Below are positions 17,220 to 25,731 of a stretch of DNA of 64,000 bases, in pieces (position 1 is the first letter of the stretch; every line of letters starts with the position of its first letter). The DNA is taken from assembly GCA_041483675.1 (NCBI GenBank), contig JBGPGE010000007.1:1-64000 (forward strand), in the 5' to 3' direction. The stretch comes from 2-12-FULL-60-19 sp041483675. GTDB lineage: Bacteria; Desulfobacterota; Binatia; UBA9968. Below the pieces are notes generated by a model. That model had not been told where the DNA came from and did not search any database. It was given only the letters and a program-made list of their open reading frames with translations. The position numbers and the translations under genes were made by a program.

Positions 17220-17753
17220 ATGCAATCGGGATCCTATCGACCCGGCGATGTTCCCCCGCCGATTCAGCCCACTTCTATTTTTACCGGGCTTCAGATCCGC
17301 CCTATCGTTACCGGTGTCATCGTCGACTATGTCGCCACCTACGTGGCGATGTTTGCGTACATCGCCCTGTTTGTATCGAGGAAGCTGCTCGATGAGGGTG
17401 ACTTGTCCGAAGAGGCGCTGCGGCGGTATGCCACCTCTTCCGAAGGTCTCCTCTTTGGCTTTGCGATCGGCACTCTCTGTATCGTGCTTGGGGGTTTTGT
17501 CGCGGGCAGGCTCGCCAAGGTGCTTGAAATCAAACACGGAGCGGCTGTCGGTGTTGGATCGATGATTGTCTCCACGCTGGAGCAGGCGATCGTGGAAAGC
17601 GATATTTCCTTGCCGGAGTGGTTCGTGGCGATCTCCTATCTGGTTGCGATTCCGGCGGGCGCTTTGGGTGGCTATCTGGCCGAGCGGTGGCGGGAGTTTG
17701 GCGTGAGCGATCGCCCGCCCGGCGGCCTCAGCGGCGGCGGTAGAACGACGTGA
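17220..17753 (+). CDS. Hypothetical four-helix membrane protein
   Basis: 177 residues with hydrophobic segments at about 29-52, 76-96, 104-122 and 132-153 and a Gly-rich C-terminal tail. I do not recognise the family. It resembles small membrane proteins with a conserved FGFAIGTLCIVLGGFVAGRLAK helix, which suggests packing in the membrane. It is 23 bases downstream of the binding-protein gene but has no obvious link with transport. The gene ends just before a strong hairpin that could also stop this transcript. Confidence 0.7.
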   Translation: MQSGSYRPGDVPPPIQPTSIFTGLQIRPIVTGVIVDYVATYVAMFAYIALFVSRKLLDEGDLSEEALRRYATSSEGLLFGFAIGTLCIVLGGFVAGRLAKVLEIKHGAAVGVGSMIVSTLEQAIVESDISLPEWFVAISYLVAIPAGALGGYLAERWREFGVSDRPPGGLSGGGRTT

Positions 17754-17765
17754 GCAGGCGGCGGT

Positions 17766-17796
17766 AAAAAAAAGGGGCCGCTAGGGGGCCCCTTTT
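17766..17796 (-). terminator. Rho-independent terminator of the initiator tRNA
   Basis: AAAAGGGGCC (17770-17779) pairs with GGCCCCTTTT (17787-17796) across a 7-base loop. On the minus strand the hairpin is followed by eight T residues, right after the tRNA 3' end. On the plus strand it is followed by TTTT within the stem, so it may work both ways and also stop the membrane-protein gene. Confidence 0.85.
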
Positions 17797-17803
17797 CTGA
17801 GTT

Positions 17804-17880
17804 TGGTTGCGGGGCCGGGATTTGAACCCGGGACCTCAAGGTTATGAGCCTTGCGAGCTGCCAGACTGCTCCACCCCGCG
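17804..17880 (-). tRNA. Initiator tRNA-fMet (CAT), CCA encoded
   Basis: A 77-base cloverleaf reads on the minus strand as acceptor CGCGGGG / CCCCGCA, D stem GAGC/GCTC, anticodon stem CAAGG/CCTTG with loop CTCATAA, T stem CCGGG/CCCGG and 3' ACCA. The C1-A72 mismatch and the A11-T24 pair mark it as the initiator. The anticodon stem has only two of the usual three G-C pairs next to the loop (AGG/CCT instead of GGG/CCC). The terminator follows directly, so it is a single-gene transcript. Confidence 0.95.
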
Positions 17881-17939
17881 ACAAGTTCGTGAATCAATAC
17901 ATTTACATGCTGCTCGCAGCAGAGTCAAGCTAGGTTACG

Positions 17940-18365
17940 ATGTCAAAGCGGGAGAGAACCAATCCGCTGGTCACGGTCGATATCGTCATCGAAATCGGCC
18001 GGGGCATCGTCTTGATCGAAAGAAAAAATCCGCCGCATGGGTGGGCATTGCCGGGCGGGTTCGTGGATTACGGCGAGTCGCTGGAGCAAGCCGCCGTAAG
18101 AGAGGCGAAAGAGGAAACGTCGCTCGACGTTGAGCTGCTGGAACAGTTCCACACCTACTCCGATCCCCGACGCGATCCGCGCCATCATACGATCTCCACC
18201 GCCTTCATCGCCCGCGCGAGCGGGACGCCCAGGGGCGCCGACGACGCCGCGCGAGCCGAACTTTTCAGCGAGGGCAATCTCCCCACGCCGATCGTCTTCG
18301 ACCACGCGCAGATCCTCCGCGACTATTTTCAGTACAAGAGAACCGGCCGAAGGCCGAAAATTTGA
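17940..18365 (+). CDS. Nudix hydrolase
   Basis: 141 residues with a complete Nudix box from G40 (GFVDYGESLEQAAVREAKEE), holding the REAKEE Mg2+ ligands. The N-terminal strand TVDIVIEIGRGIVLIERKN and the SDPRRDPRHHTISTAFIA segment resemble the ADP-ribose pyrophosphatase/NadM-associated branch, so ADP-ribose or a nucleoside diphosphate is a likely substrate. It is read divergently from the tRNA. Confidence 0.9.
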   Translation: MSKRERTNPLVTVDIVIEIGRGIVLIERKNPPHGWALPGGFVDYGESLEQAAVREAKEETSLDVELLEQFHTYSDPRRDPRHHTISTAFIARASGTPRGADDAARAELFSEGNLPTPIVFDHAQILRDYFQYKRTGRRPKI

Positions 18366-18393
18366 CCAATCTTGGTAAGCAAGCTATTTCACG

Positions 18394-18422
18394 TTGACAT
18401 AAACCATCCCTATTATTATTGT
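18394..18422 (+). promoter_or_regulatory. Candidate promoter of the Dph6-like gene
   Basis: TTGACA (18394-18399), a perfect -35 box, is followed after 17 bases by TATTGT (18417-18422). It lies 34 bases before the ATG at 18456. Confidence 0.5.
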
Positions 18423-18455
18423 CGGTGAATCGAATCAGACGAGGCGAGGGGCTAA

Positions 18456-19133
18456 ATGGGCGGGCGGCCGAAAGCGCTTCTATCTTGGAGTAGCGGCAAG
18501 GACAGCGCGTGGTCGCTGCATGTATTGAGAACGCGGGAGGAAGTCGACGTCGCGGGGCTTTTTACCACAGTGAATGAAGCGTATTCCCGCGTGGCCATGC
18601 ACGCTGTAAGAGTGGAGCTGCTTGAAGCTCAAGCCGGGGCCGTGGGACTTCCACTCTGGAAAATTCCAATTCCAAGTCCTTGCAGCAACGCGGAGTACGA
18701 GGCCGCGATGCGTGCGGCGATCGAACAGGCCAAAGCTCAGGAGATAACCGCTTTCGCCTTCGGCGATCTGTTTTTGCAAGACATTCGCCGTTATCGCGAA
18801 GAATTTCTCCGCGACACAGGCATCTCGCCAATCTTTCCTGTATGGGGTTTGTCAACAGCCGAACTCGCGCGTGAAATGGTCGATTCAGGCCTGCGGGCTC
18901 GTGTCACCTGCGTCGATCCCAAACAGTTGGCAGGCTCGTTTGCGGGGAGAGAGTTCAACGCTCAATTTCTGGCAGACCTGCCGGCGACCGTTGATCCGTG
19001 CGGCGAACGCGGCGAGTTCCACACCTTTGCCTACGACGGTCCGATGTTCCGCTATCCGGTTCCGGTGCGGCTCGGCGAGATTGTCGAAAGAGACGGCTTT
19101 GTCTTTGCGGATTTGTTGAGAGAAAGGCGGTAG
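18456..19133 (+). CDS. Dph6-like ATP pyrophosphatase (PP-loop) family protein
   Basis: 225 residues with a PP-loop near the N-terminus (LLSWSSGKDSAWSLHVL) and the family segments IPSPCSNAEYE, FAFGDLFLQDIRRYRE and GISPIFPVWG, plus a C-terminal CGERGEFHTFAYDGPMF. These are diagnostic of the DUF71/B0828 group that includes eukaryotic diphthamide synthetase. Diphthamide does not occur in bacteria, so the bacterial members must amidate or adenylate another substrate, not known to me. It stands alone. Confidence 0.88.
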   Translation: MGGRPKALLSWSSGKDSAWSLHVLRTREEVDVAGLFTTVNEAYSRVAMHAVRVELLEAQAGAVGLPLWKIPIPSPCSNAEYEAAMRAAIEQAKAQEITAFAFGDLFLQDIRRYREEFLRDTGISPIFPVWGLSTAELAREMVDSGLRARVTCVDPKQLAGSFAGREFNAQFLADLPATVDPCGERGEFHTFAYDGPMFRYPVPVRLGEIVERDGFVFADLLRERR

Positions 19134-19216
19134 GCCAGTTCCGGACTGTCGCCGCTATGGTAAGCCATCACCTCTGCCCCAGAGGGCCGAAGAGTTCGGC
19201 GAGCATGCTGATTTCT

Positions 19217-20416
19217 TCACCCCAGCTTCTTGATCGCCGCCTCGATCCGGTCGCAGCCTTTTTCGAGCTCGGCGAGCGACGTTGCATAGCTCAAGCGGAT
19301 GTTTTCGATGGAGCCGAAATCTTCGCCCGGGACGCACAGGACGCGCGCCTCTTCGAGAAAGTATTCGACGACGTCGGCGGGCGTAGCAAGCGTCTTGCCC
19401 TTCCACTTTCGTCCGAACAGGGAGCGCACGTTCGGAAAAACGTAGAACGCGCCTTGCGGGTTATAGCAGCTCAGGCCGGGCATCGCCTTAAGGCGCGCCA
19501 CGACGAAATCGCGCCTCGCTTCGAACTCGCGCACCATTGCCGTCACCTCGTCCTGGGGGCCCGTCAGCGCCTCGACGGCGGCGGCCTGGGCGATCGACGT
19601 CGCGTTCGAGGTGCTTTGGCTCTGAATCGTTCCCGCCGCCTTGATGACGGCCGCCGGTCCGATGGCGAATCCGATCCGCCATCCGGTCATCGCGTAGGTT
19701 TTCGAGACCGAGTTGAAAAGGATCGTGCGCTCCCGCAAGCCCGGCTGCAAGCTCACAAGATTATGAAAGCGAAAATCTTCGTAGACGATCTTCTCGTAGA
19801 TATCGTCGGACAAAATCATGCAGTCGTGCCGTTCCAACACGCGGATGAGGGCCGCAAGCTCGCCCTGGGAATAGCCCGTCCCGGTCGGGTTCGACGGGCT
19901 GTTGAAGATGAACATGCGCGTCTGCGGCGTTAGTGCCGCCTTAAGCTGCTCGGGCGTGATGCGGAAGCCGCTCTCCTCCGTCGTCTGGACGAGCTTCGGC
20001 GCGCCGCCGGCGAGCAGGGTCATGTCGGAGTAGCTCACCCAATAAGGCGCCGGAATCACCACCTCGTCGCCGGGATCGAGCGTCGCCTGGAGCACGTTGT
20101 AGAGCGAGTGCTTGCCGCCGCAGCTCACCAGGACCTCGTCCTTGGTGTAGCTGAGGCCGTATTCCTTCGCATATTTCGCGACCACGGCCTCGCGGAGCGG
20201 CTCGATGCCGCGCACGTCGGTGTACTTGGTCATGCCTTTTTTCAGCGCCGCGATCGCGGCGTCCTTGATCCGCTGGGGCGTGTCGAAGTCGGGCTCGCCG
20301 GCGGTGAAGTTCGCCAGGTCGATGCCCTGCGCGCGCAGCGCTTGCGCCTTCGCGGCGAGGGCCAACGTGACGGCGGGTTTGACCAGTTTGCTTCTTGCGC
20401 TGAGTTTCATAGCCAT
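19217..20416 (-). CDS. PLP-dependent aminotransferase, aspartate aminotransferase type (class I)
   Basis: 399 residues of fold-type I aminotransferase. FTAGEPDFDTP binds substrate near the N-terminus, SNPTG (175-179) contacts PLP, and K239 in SVSKTYAMTGWRIGF is the Schiff-base lysine. The C-terminal Arg in IRLSYATS binds the substrate carboxylate. Length and motifs match the bacterial AspC/PatA Ib subgroup, which transfers amino groups between aspartate and 2-oxoglutarate and sometimes prephenate. It starts 6 bases after coaD, so rsmD-coaD-aminotransferase is one operon on the minus strand. Confidence 0.93.
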   Translation of the reverse strand: MAMKLSARSKLVKPAVTLALAAKAQALRAQGIDLANFTAGEPDFDTPQRIKDAAIAALKKGMTKYTDVRGIEPLREAVVAKYAKEYGLSYTKDEVLVSCGGKHSLYNVLQATLDPGDEVVIPAPYWVSYSDMTLLAGGAPKLVQTTEESGFRITPEQLKAALTPQTRMFIFNSPSNPTGTGYSQGELAALIRVLERHDCMILSDDIYEKIVYEDFRFHNLVSLQPGLRERTILFNSVSKTYAMTGWRIGFAIGPAAVIKAAGTIQSQSTSNATSIAQAAAVEALTGPQDEVTAMVREFEARRDFVVARLKAMPGLSCYNPQGAFYVFPNVRSLFGRKWKGKTLATPADVVEYFLEEARVLCVPGEDFGSIENIRLSYATSLAELEKGCDRIEAAIKKLG

Positions 20417-20422
20417 ACAATC

Positions 20423-20917
20423 CTACAACTCGAATCTTTTTCCGAGCTTTCTAAGAATGGACTTGGGTACCATAGAGGAGACGTCTCCGCCGAGGCTTGC
20501 GACCTCCTTGACCAGGCGCGAGCTGAGATAAAAGTGGGACTGGCCGGTCATCATGAACAGCGTCTCCAGATCGGGCGCCAGCTCGCGGTTCATCATCGCC
20601 ATCTGGAATTCATATTCAAAGTCCGAGACCGCTCGCAGCCCCCGGATGATGACCTTCGCGCCCGTCCTTTTGGCGTATTTCACCAGGAGTCCTTCGAAGC
20701 TGTCCGCCTTGACGCGGCCGCCGAGCCCCTTGAAGACTTCGCGGATCATCTCCAGGCGCTCTTCCAGAGTAAAGAGAGAATTGTCTTTCTCCGCGTTGCG
20801 CGCGATCGCCACGACGACCCGGTCGAAAACCCTGAGCGTGCGCTTTACCAGATCGACGTGGCCGTTGGTGATCGGATCAAACGAGCCCGGGTATACCGCA
20901 ATTTTCGTTCGCGCCAT
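20423..20917 (-). CDS. coaD: Phosphopantetheine adenylyltransferase
   Basis: 164 residues with the nucleotidyltransferase signature YPGSFDPITNGHVDLV (T/HxGH), the core GAKVIIRGLRAVSDFEYEFQ that binds phosphopantetheine, and the C-terminal SSRLVKEVASLGGDVSSMVP. It catalyses the penultimate step of coenzyme A synthesis. The pairing with rsmD 16 bases upstream is the usual bacterial arrangement. Confidence 0.97.
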   Translation of the reverse strand: MARTKIAVYPGSFDPITNGHVDLVKRTLRVFDRVVVAIARNAEKDNSLFTLEERLEMIREVFKGLGGRVKADSFEGLLVKYAKRTGAKVIIRGLRAVSDFEYEFQMAMMNRELAPDLETLFMMTGQSHFYLSSRLVKEVASLGGDVSSMVPKSILRKLGKRFEL

Positions 20918-20933
20918 GCTGTCACTTCCTCCA

Positions 20934-21500
20934 TCAAGTCGCCTGCGTCTGCTCGTAGCCGAAAAACGAAAGCTGCGTGTCGCCGTAGCGCCTGCGGTCG
21001 GAGAGGGCGAGCGCGCCGTACCGCTCTTGGACTTTTTCTCTCACGCTGTGTTCCGCGACGACCACGCCGGATTCCGCCAATATGCCTTCCGCGGCTATCG
21101 CCTTGAGAGTTTCCCCGACCAGCTCCTTATCGTAAGGCGGGTCGAGAAAAATGAGATCGAATGTTTCCTCCCTGCGCGCGAGCATGCGCACGGACTTGAA
21201 AACGGGCGCCGTCAACACGCGCGACCTCCCGGTGAGGCCGAGCCCCCGAACGTTTTCCTCGATCGCGCGCGTTGCCTCCCTTGAAACATCGACTAAAACG
21301 GCTGCTTTAGCGCCGCGGCTCAAGGCTTCGATGCTCAGATTTCCCGTGCCGGCGAAGAGATCGAGCACTTTCCGCCCCGAAAGATCGTGCGGCAGGATGT
21401 TGAACAGCGCCTCCTTGACCCTGTCGGCAGTCGGTCGCAGGGCGCGGCCTTTCGGCGCTTTAAGACGCCGTCCCTTGGCCGCTCCGGAAATAACTCTCAT
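20934..21500 (-). CDS. rsmD: 16S rRNA (guanine(966)-N2)-methyltransferase
   Basis: 188 residues beginning MRVISGAAKGRRLKAPKG, the RsmD N-terminus. The SAM site is VLDLFAGTGNLSIEALSRGA and the catalytic DPPY is in DLIFLDPPYDKEL. It methylates G966 of 16S rRNA in the assembling 30S subunit. The gene lies 39 bases after the dehydrogenase gene on the same strand and directly upstream of coaD. Confidence 0.96.
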   Translation of the reverse strand: MRVISGAAKGRRLKAPKGRALRPTADRVKEALFNILPHDLSGRKVLDLFAGTGNLSIEALSRGAKAAVLVDVSREATRAIEENVRGLGLTGRSRVLTAPVFKSVRMLARREETFDLIFLDPPYDKELVGETLKAIAAEGILAESGVVVAEHSVREKVQERYGALALSDRRRYGDTQLSFFGYEQTQAT

Positions 21501-21539
21501 CCCGGCTAAAATAGTTTGTTTCTCTTGCGTTGTCCATCG

Positions 21540-22577
21540 TCAATCCGCGATTTGCAAGACGACTTTGCCGAACTGTTTTCCCTCTTCGAGGCGGCGCTGG
21601 GCCGCGGCGGTCTCCTTCAGCGGGAAAACCTGGTCGACGATGGGCCGCACGCCGTTCACCTGCATGAAGCTCAGCAGTTGGCGAAATTCTCCTCGGCTGC
21701 CCAGGGTTGAGCCGAAGATCTTCAGGTGGTTCCAAAAGATCCGCCGGATGTCGGTGGGAGGATTCGCCCCCGCGGTCGCGCCGCAGGTCACGAGACGGCC
21801 GCCCTTGGCCAGCGCGGCGAGACTCTTCACCCAGCTCTCGCCGCCGACCGAGTCCACCACGACGTCGACGCCGCGCTTGGCCGTCAACGCCCGGACCTCT
21901 TTGGTAAAATCGCTCTTCAGGTAATTGATCCCGTGGTCCGCGCCCCAGCTCTTGGCCATCTCCAGCTTCTCGTCGCTGCTGGAGGTGACGAAGACGTGCG
22001 CGCCCATTTGCTTGGCGAGCTGAAGAGCGGCCGTGGCGACGCCGCCGCCGATCCCGAGGATCAAAACGCGCTCGCCGGGCTTCAACTCGGCGTTGGTCAC
22101 CAGCATTCTCCAGACCGTCAGAAACACGAGGGGAAACGCCGCCGCTTCTTCGAACGACAGGCCGGCTGGAATCGGGAAACAATTTGCCGCGGGCAGCTTC
22201 ACATGTTCCGCGTAGGTGCCTTGGAGCCTCTCTCCCAGCACCCGCAAGTTGATGCAGAGAAACTCGCGGTCCGTAGAGCAGAACTCGCAGCGGCCGCAGC
22301 CGCTCGGCGGATAGAGGCAGACCGGATCGCCCGGTTTTACGTTGTGGACCTCTTCGCCGGTCTCGACCACAATACCCGCGCCATCCGCGCCGAGAATGTG
22401 CGGCAGTGCGATGTCCATGCCGGTCAGCCCCTGGCGGTTCCACAGGTCAATACGATTGAGCGCAGCGGTTTTAAGCTGAACGATGGCGTCGGTGGGAGAA
22501 GTCAGGCGCGGCTTTTCCACCTCTTCGTAGCGCAGCACATCCAACCCGCCATGGGCGTGAATCCGAACGGCTTTCAT
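21540..22577 (-). CDS. Zinc-type alcohol dehydrogenase/quinone oxidoreductase (MDR superfamily)
   Basis: 345 residues from the ATG at 22577; an in-frame TTG five codons earlier is less likely. The N-terminal GroES-like domain has the four structural-zinc cysteines in GCGRCEFCSTDREFLC, and HILGADGAGIV. The Rossmann domain has ILGIGGGVATAALQLAKQMG. The C-terminal GRLVTCGATAG completes the MDR pattern. It is an NAD(P)H-linked oxidoreductase of unknown substrate. The first gene of the rsmD-coaD run in transcription order, though a functional link is unlikely. Confidence 0.9.
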   Translation of the reverse strand: MKAVRIHAHGGLDVLRYEEVEKPRLTSPTDAIVQLKTAALNRIDLWNRQGLTGMDIALPHILGADGAGIVVETGEEVHNVKPGDPVCLYPPSGCGRCEFCSTDREFLCINLRVLGERLQGTYAEHVKLPAANCFPIPAGLSFEEAAAFPLVFLTVWRMLVTNAELKPGERVLILGIGGGVATAALQLAKQMGAHVFVTSSSDEKLEMAKSWGADHGINYLKSDFTKEVRALTAKRGVDVVVDSVGGESWVKSLAALAKGGRLVTCGATAGANPPTDIRRIFWNHLKIFGSTLGSRGEFRQLLSFMQVNGVRPIVDQVFPLKETAAAQRRLEEGKQFGKVVLQIAD

Positions 22578-22664
22578 CGGTAATGGTTCCAAGAAAAGAT
22601 CACTCTCTCGTTAACAAGTTATAGAACCAGAGTCAAAGGGAAGAGCGCGGAGTTCGCCAGCGGA

Positions 22665-23831
22665 TTATTCCGCGCGCAACGCGGCGACGGTGCTCAGCCG
22701 GGCGGCGCGGACGGCCGGGAGAAAGCCGCCGAGAAAACCCATCGCCAGCGCGAAGCCGGCGGACGACGCCGCAATCGCGGGCGAAAGGGCGAAGGGAAAA
22801 GCGATCTCGGCGAACGAGTTGAAGTTCAAAGTTGAAATGGTGACGAACTGGAGCAGCGAGGCTAGCGCCATTCCCAGCGCCGCGCCGCAGAGCGAGAGCA
22901 TGAAGGCCTCGCCGAGAAAAGCGGCCAGAATGCTCCGGCGCTGAAATCCGAGCGCTCTCAGCGTGCCGATCTCGATCGTCCGATTGGCGACCGCGCCGTA
23001 CATGGTGATCATTGCGCCGATCGTCGCGCCCACGCTGAAAATGACGGTGATGAACAGCCCCAAAATCCGAATGAAGGCCGACATCATCTCAGACTGCTCT
23101 TCGAAAAACTTGCTTTCTCGTTTGGCCTCGTAGTAGAGGAGGCGGTTGTCGCCCTGAAACGCCTTCACAAAATCGGTGAAGGCTTCGGGGTCCCTGAGTC
23201 TCAACGTCAACGTCGAGTAAGAAGATCGCTTGAAGGCGTCGACGATCTGCGTCGAGTCCGCCCAGATCTCCGATTCAAAACCGCTGCCATCGGAGCCGAG
23301 AACGCCGACCACGCTCCAGAGATCGCCCGCGAACTTGATCCGCGCGCCGACCCCGGCGCCGGCAAACCGCTTGGCGATGGAGCGGCCGACGACGATCTCG
23401 CGAGCTCCCCAACGAAACATCCTCCCCTCGATGAGACCGACCTGAGGACGCAGCTCTAACGCCGCCGGCTCCACCCCACGCACGGTGACGTTGCTCATGC
23501 CTCCGCTGAGCTTCTCCATGTTGATGATGACGACGGGCTCCCTGGAACTCAGCGGGCTGCCCGCGGCGGAGCGCGCCACTTGCGGCATGCCGGCGATTAG
23601 CGTCGCGATGTTTCGATCCAAGATGCTCAGCGTCTCGCTGTTCGCCGCCTTCCTGAGCACCAGCACGTTGTCGTCGGAGCCGGTCGATCGCAGCGTCTGC
23701 CGGATCCCATGCGCCCTCATGAGAACGGCGGCGAAGACAAAGACGACCAGGCCGATGCCGAGCACGGTCATGGCCGTGGTCAGGCGGCGCGCCGCGAAAC
23801 TCCGAAAAATATATAGAAACGGAATCTTCAT
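22665..23831 (-). CDS. ABC exporter permease, MacB/FtsX type (second permease)
   Basis: 388 residues from ATG 23831 (GAGG seven bases upstream); a start nine codons earlier is possible. One N-terminal membrane segment (LTTAMTVLGIGLVVFVFAAVLM) is followed by a large periplasmic MacB_PCD-like domain (about 45-250) and three C-terminal segments of the FtsX domain (IRILGLFITVIFSVGATIGA, AAFLGEAFMLSLCGAALGMA and the last, FALAMGFLGGFLPAVRAARL). It belongs to an adaptor-ATPase-permease-permease operon on the minus strand, so it probably pairs with the neighbouring permease as a heterodimer. Confidence 0.9.
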   Translation of the reverse strand: MKIPFLYIFRSFAARRLTTAMTVLGIGLVVFVFAAVLMRAHGIRQTLRSTGSDDNVLVLRKAANSETLSILDRNIATLIAGMPQVARSAAGSPLSSREPVVIINMEKLSGGMSNVTVRGVEPAALELRPQVGLIEGRMFRWGAREIVVGRSIAKRFAGAGVGARIKFAGDLWSVVGVLGSDGSGFESEIWADSTQIVDAFKRSSYSTLTLRLRDPEAFTDFVKAFQGDNRLLYYEAKRESKFFEEQSEMMSAFIRILGLFITVIFSVGATIGAMITMYGAVANRTIEIGTLRALGFQRRSILAAFLGEAFMLSLCGAALGMALASLLQFVTISTLNFNSFAEIAFPFALSPAIAASSAGFALAMGFLGGFLPAVRAARLSTVAALRAE

Positions 23832-23880
23832 GGCCCTCTGCTCTTCCCCAATTCCCAATCCCTAATCCCCAATTCCTACC

Positions 23881-25041
23881 TCAGCCCACGTGTCTCAGCC
23901 CGTCGACGATCCTGGTGATCGCGGCGCGCCGCGCTGGAATCAGAGACGCGGCGAGCCCCACGAGCAGGCCCGCGAGGCAGCCGGCGACGACGGTTTTCGG
24001 CTCGATGTAAAAGACCGGGAACCATCCCTTGGGAAGGGCGCCCTGAAACGCCTCGACCGCCGGAAAGGTGATGGCGAGCCCCAGGAGGCTCCCCAAGAGC
24101 GATAGCGCCAGCGACTCCCCGGCGATCAGGGTGAAGATATGGCGGCCGGAGAAGCCCATCGCTTTCAGCACGGCGTATTCGTGCGTTCTTTCTCGGGCCG
24201 ACATGATCATCGTGTTGGCGAGGACCAGCAGGATGATGCCGATGATCACGAACGACATCACATCCATGGCGGTGATGACCGATCCCATCGACGAAAGAAA
24301 GCTCTGCTGAAACGCGCGCTCCGTTTCGGTTTTCGTTTCCGCGCGCGAGTTGGCAAACAGGCCGTCGATCGCCTGCGAGAGCGCCGCCGCGTTGTCCGGC
24401 TCGGCAATCCTGACGACGTACCAGCCCACCTGCCCGACCCTGGTGGACCTCTCCTGTCGCCCCCGTTCTTCCAGATACTTCCAGTGAAAGAGCATGCTCG
24501 CCGGGTCAGTGGTTTTATCCCGTGGGCGATAGATTCCCCGGACGACGAACAGCCATCGACCGGGAAAAATGTCGCCTTCGACCGGCATAAGGTCGCCGAT
24601 TTTGAGCTTGTAGCGCTCGGCGATATCCGCGCCGATGATGCAGGCGTTGCGCTCGCGTTTGAAGGCTTCGAATTCCGCGGGCGTCAGGAGAAACTCCGGA
24701 TAGACGTCGAAGAATGTGTTGGAATCAACGGCCAGCCGCGCAAAAAATTGGTTCTTGTCGATGTAGACGCCGGAAAACCAGACGGCGTAGGTGACACGTT
24801 CGACTCCGGGGACCTGCGCGATCCGGTCGCGGTAGGCGTAGGGGAGCGGGAAGACGAAGGAGACGGCGTGGCGCGTGATCAGCCGGTTGGCCGCCGAAGC
24901 TTCGATGCCGGCGTGCCAGGCGGTGACCACGGTGCGCAGCAGCACGAACGCCGTCACGGCGACGGCGATGCCCACGATCGTAAGCAGACTGCGGAGCTTA
25001 TGCCTGAGCGCGTTGCGCAGGATGAGCTTGATCAGCTCCAT
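23881..25041 (-). CDS. ABC exporter permease, MacB/FtsX type (first permease)
   Basis: 386 residues with the same plan as the following gene: an N-terminal helix (LRSLLTIVGIAVAVTAFVLL), a periplasmic domain, and three C-terminal helices of FtsX type (MDVMSFVIIGIILLVLANTMIM, LIAGESLALSLLGSLLGLAITF, VVAGCLAGLLVGLAASLIPA). The start codon overlaps the ATPase stop by one base, so the two are coupled. Such exporters move lipoproteins, peptides or drugs out of the inner membrane; the cargo cannot be told here. Confidence 0.9.
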   Translation of the reverse strand: MELIKLILRNALRHKLRSLLTIVGIAVAVTAFVLLRTVVTAWHAGIEASAANRLITRHAVSFVFPLPYAYRDRIAQVPGVERVTYAVWFSGVYIDKNQFFARLAVDSNTFFDVYPEFLLTPAEFEAFKRERNACIIGADIAERYKLKIGDLMPVEGDIFPGRWLFVVRGIYRPRDKTTDPASMLFHWKYLEERGRQERSTRVGQVGWYVVRIAEPDNAAALSQAIDGLFANSRAETKTETERAFQQSFLSSMGSVITAMDVMSFVIIGIILLVLANTMIMSARERTHEYAVLKAMGFSGRHIFTLIAGESLALSLLGSLLGLAITFPAVEAFQGALPKGWFPVFYIEPKTVVAGCLAGLLVGLAASLIPARRAAITRIVDGLRHVG

Positions 25042-25724
25042 TATTTTTCCGAAGCCAGTTCGCCTTTTTCCAGATGGCGGATGACGCCGGCCCGCTCGGC
25101 CGCGCGCGGGTCGTGCGTGACCATGAGAATGGTTTTCTTCATCTCCCGGTTCAGCCGCTCCATCAGTCCGAGCACCTCATCCGCCGAAACTTTGTCCAGG
25201 TCTCCGGTCGGCTCGTCGGCGACGAGAATCGTCGGATCGGTAACCACCGCGCGGGCGATGGCGACGCGCTGCTCCTGGCCGCCCGAGAGCTGCCGCGGGT
25301 AATGATCCATGCGGTCGGAAAGTCCGACAATCTTGAGCGCCAGCTCGGCGTGCGCGCGCCGCTCCCTTTTGGACAGCGGAGAGAGCAATAGCGGCAACTC
25401 GACGTTCTCCAGCGCCGTCAAGACGGGGATCAGATTATAAAACTGAAAGATGAATCCGACGTGGACGGCGCGCCACCTGGCGAGCTCGGTTTCGTCCAGC
25501 GCCGCGACGTCGGTTCCGGCGACGATGATTTTTCCCGAGGTCGGCTTGTCGATGCCCGCGATGAGATTCAAGAGCGTCGTCTTGCCCGAGCCCGAGGGGC
25601 CCATGAAGGCGAGGAAAGCACCCTCGGGAATCGCGAGCGAAATGTCCCGCAGCACCGGGATCTCCAGGCTGTCGCGGCGGTAGGATTTGAAGAGATTTTG
25701 AATCTCGATCAGCGGCGCGGCCAC
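25041..25724 (-). CDS. ABC transporter ATPase, MacB/LolD type
   Basis: 227 residues: Walker A GPSGSGKTTL at about 39-48, the Q loop FIFQFYNLIPVLTALENV, the signature LSGGQEQRVAIARA, Walker B TILVADEPTGDLD and the H-loop MVTHDPRAA. The FYNLIPVLTALENVELPL segment is the hallmark of the LolD/MacB/FtsE branch. It energises the two following permeases and is read 7 bases after the adaptor gene. Confidence 0.95.
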   Translation of the reverse strand: MAAPLIEIQNLFKSYRRDSLEIPVLRDISLAIPEGAFLAFMGPSGSGKTTLLNLIAGIDKPTSGKIIVAGTDVAALDETELARWRAVHVGFIFQFYNLIPVLTALENVELPLLLSPLSKRERRAHAELALKIVGLSDRMDHYPRQLSGGQEQRVAIARAVVTDPTILVADEPTGDLDKVSADEVLGLMERLNREMKKTILMVTHDPRAAERAGVIRHLEKGELASEK

Positions 25725-25731
25725 GTCGGAC

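Noticed and set aside
19186..19212. Minus-strand LAELFGPL-like tail similar to the end of the binding protein at 63584
   Set aside because: Only about eight residues match; chance cannot be excluded.
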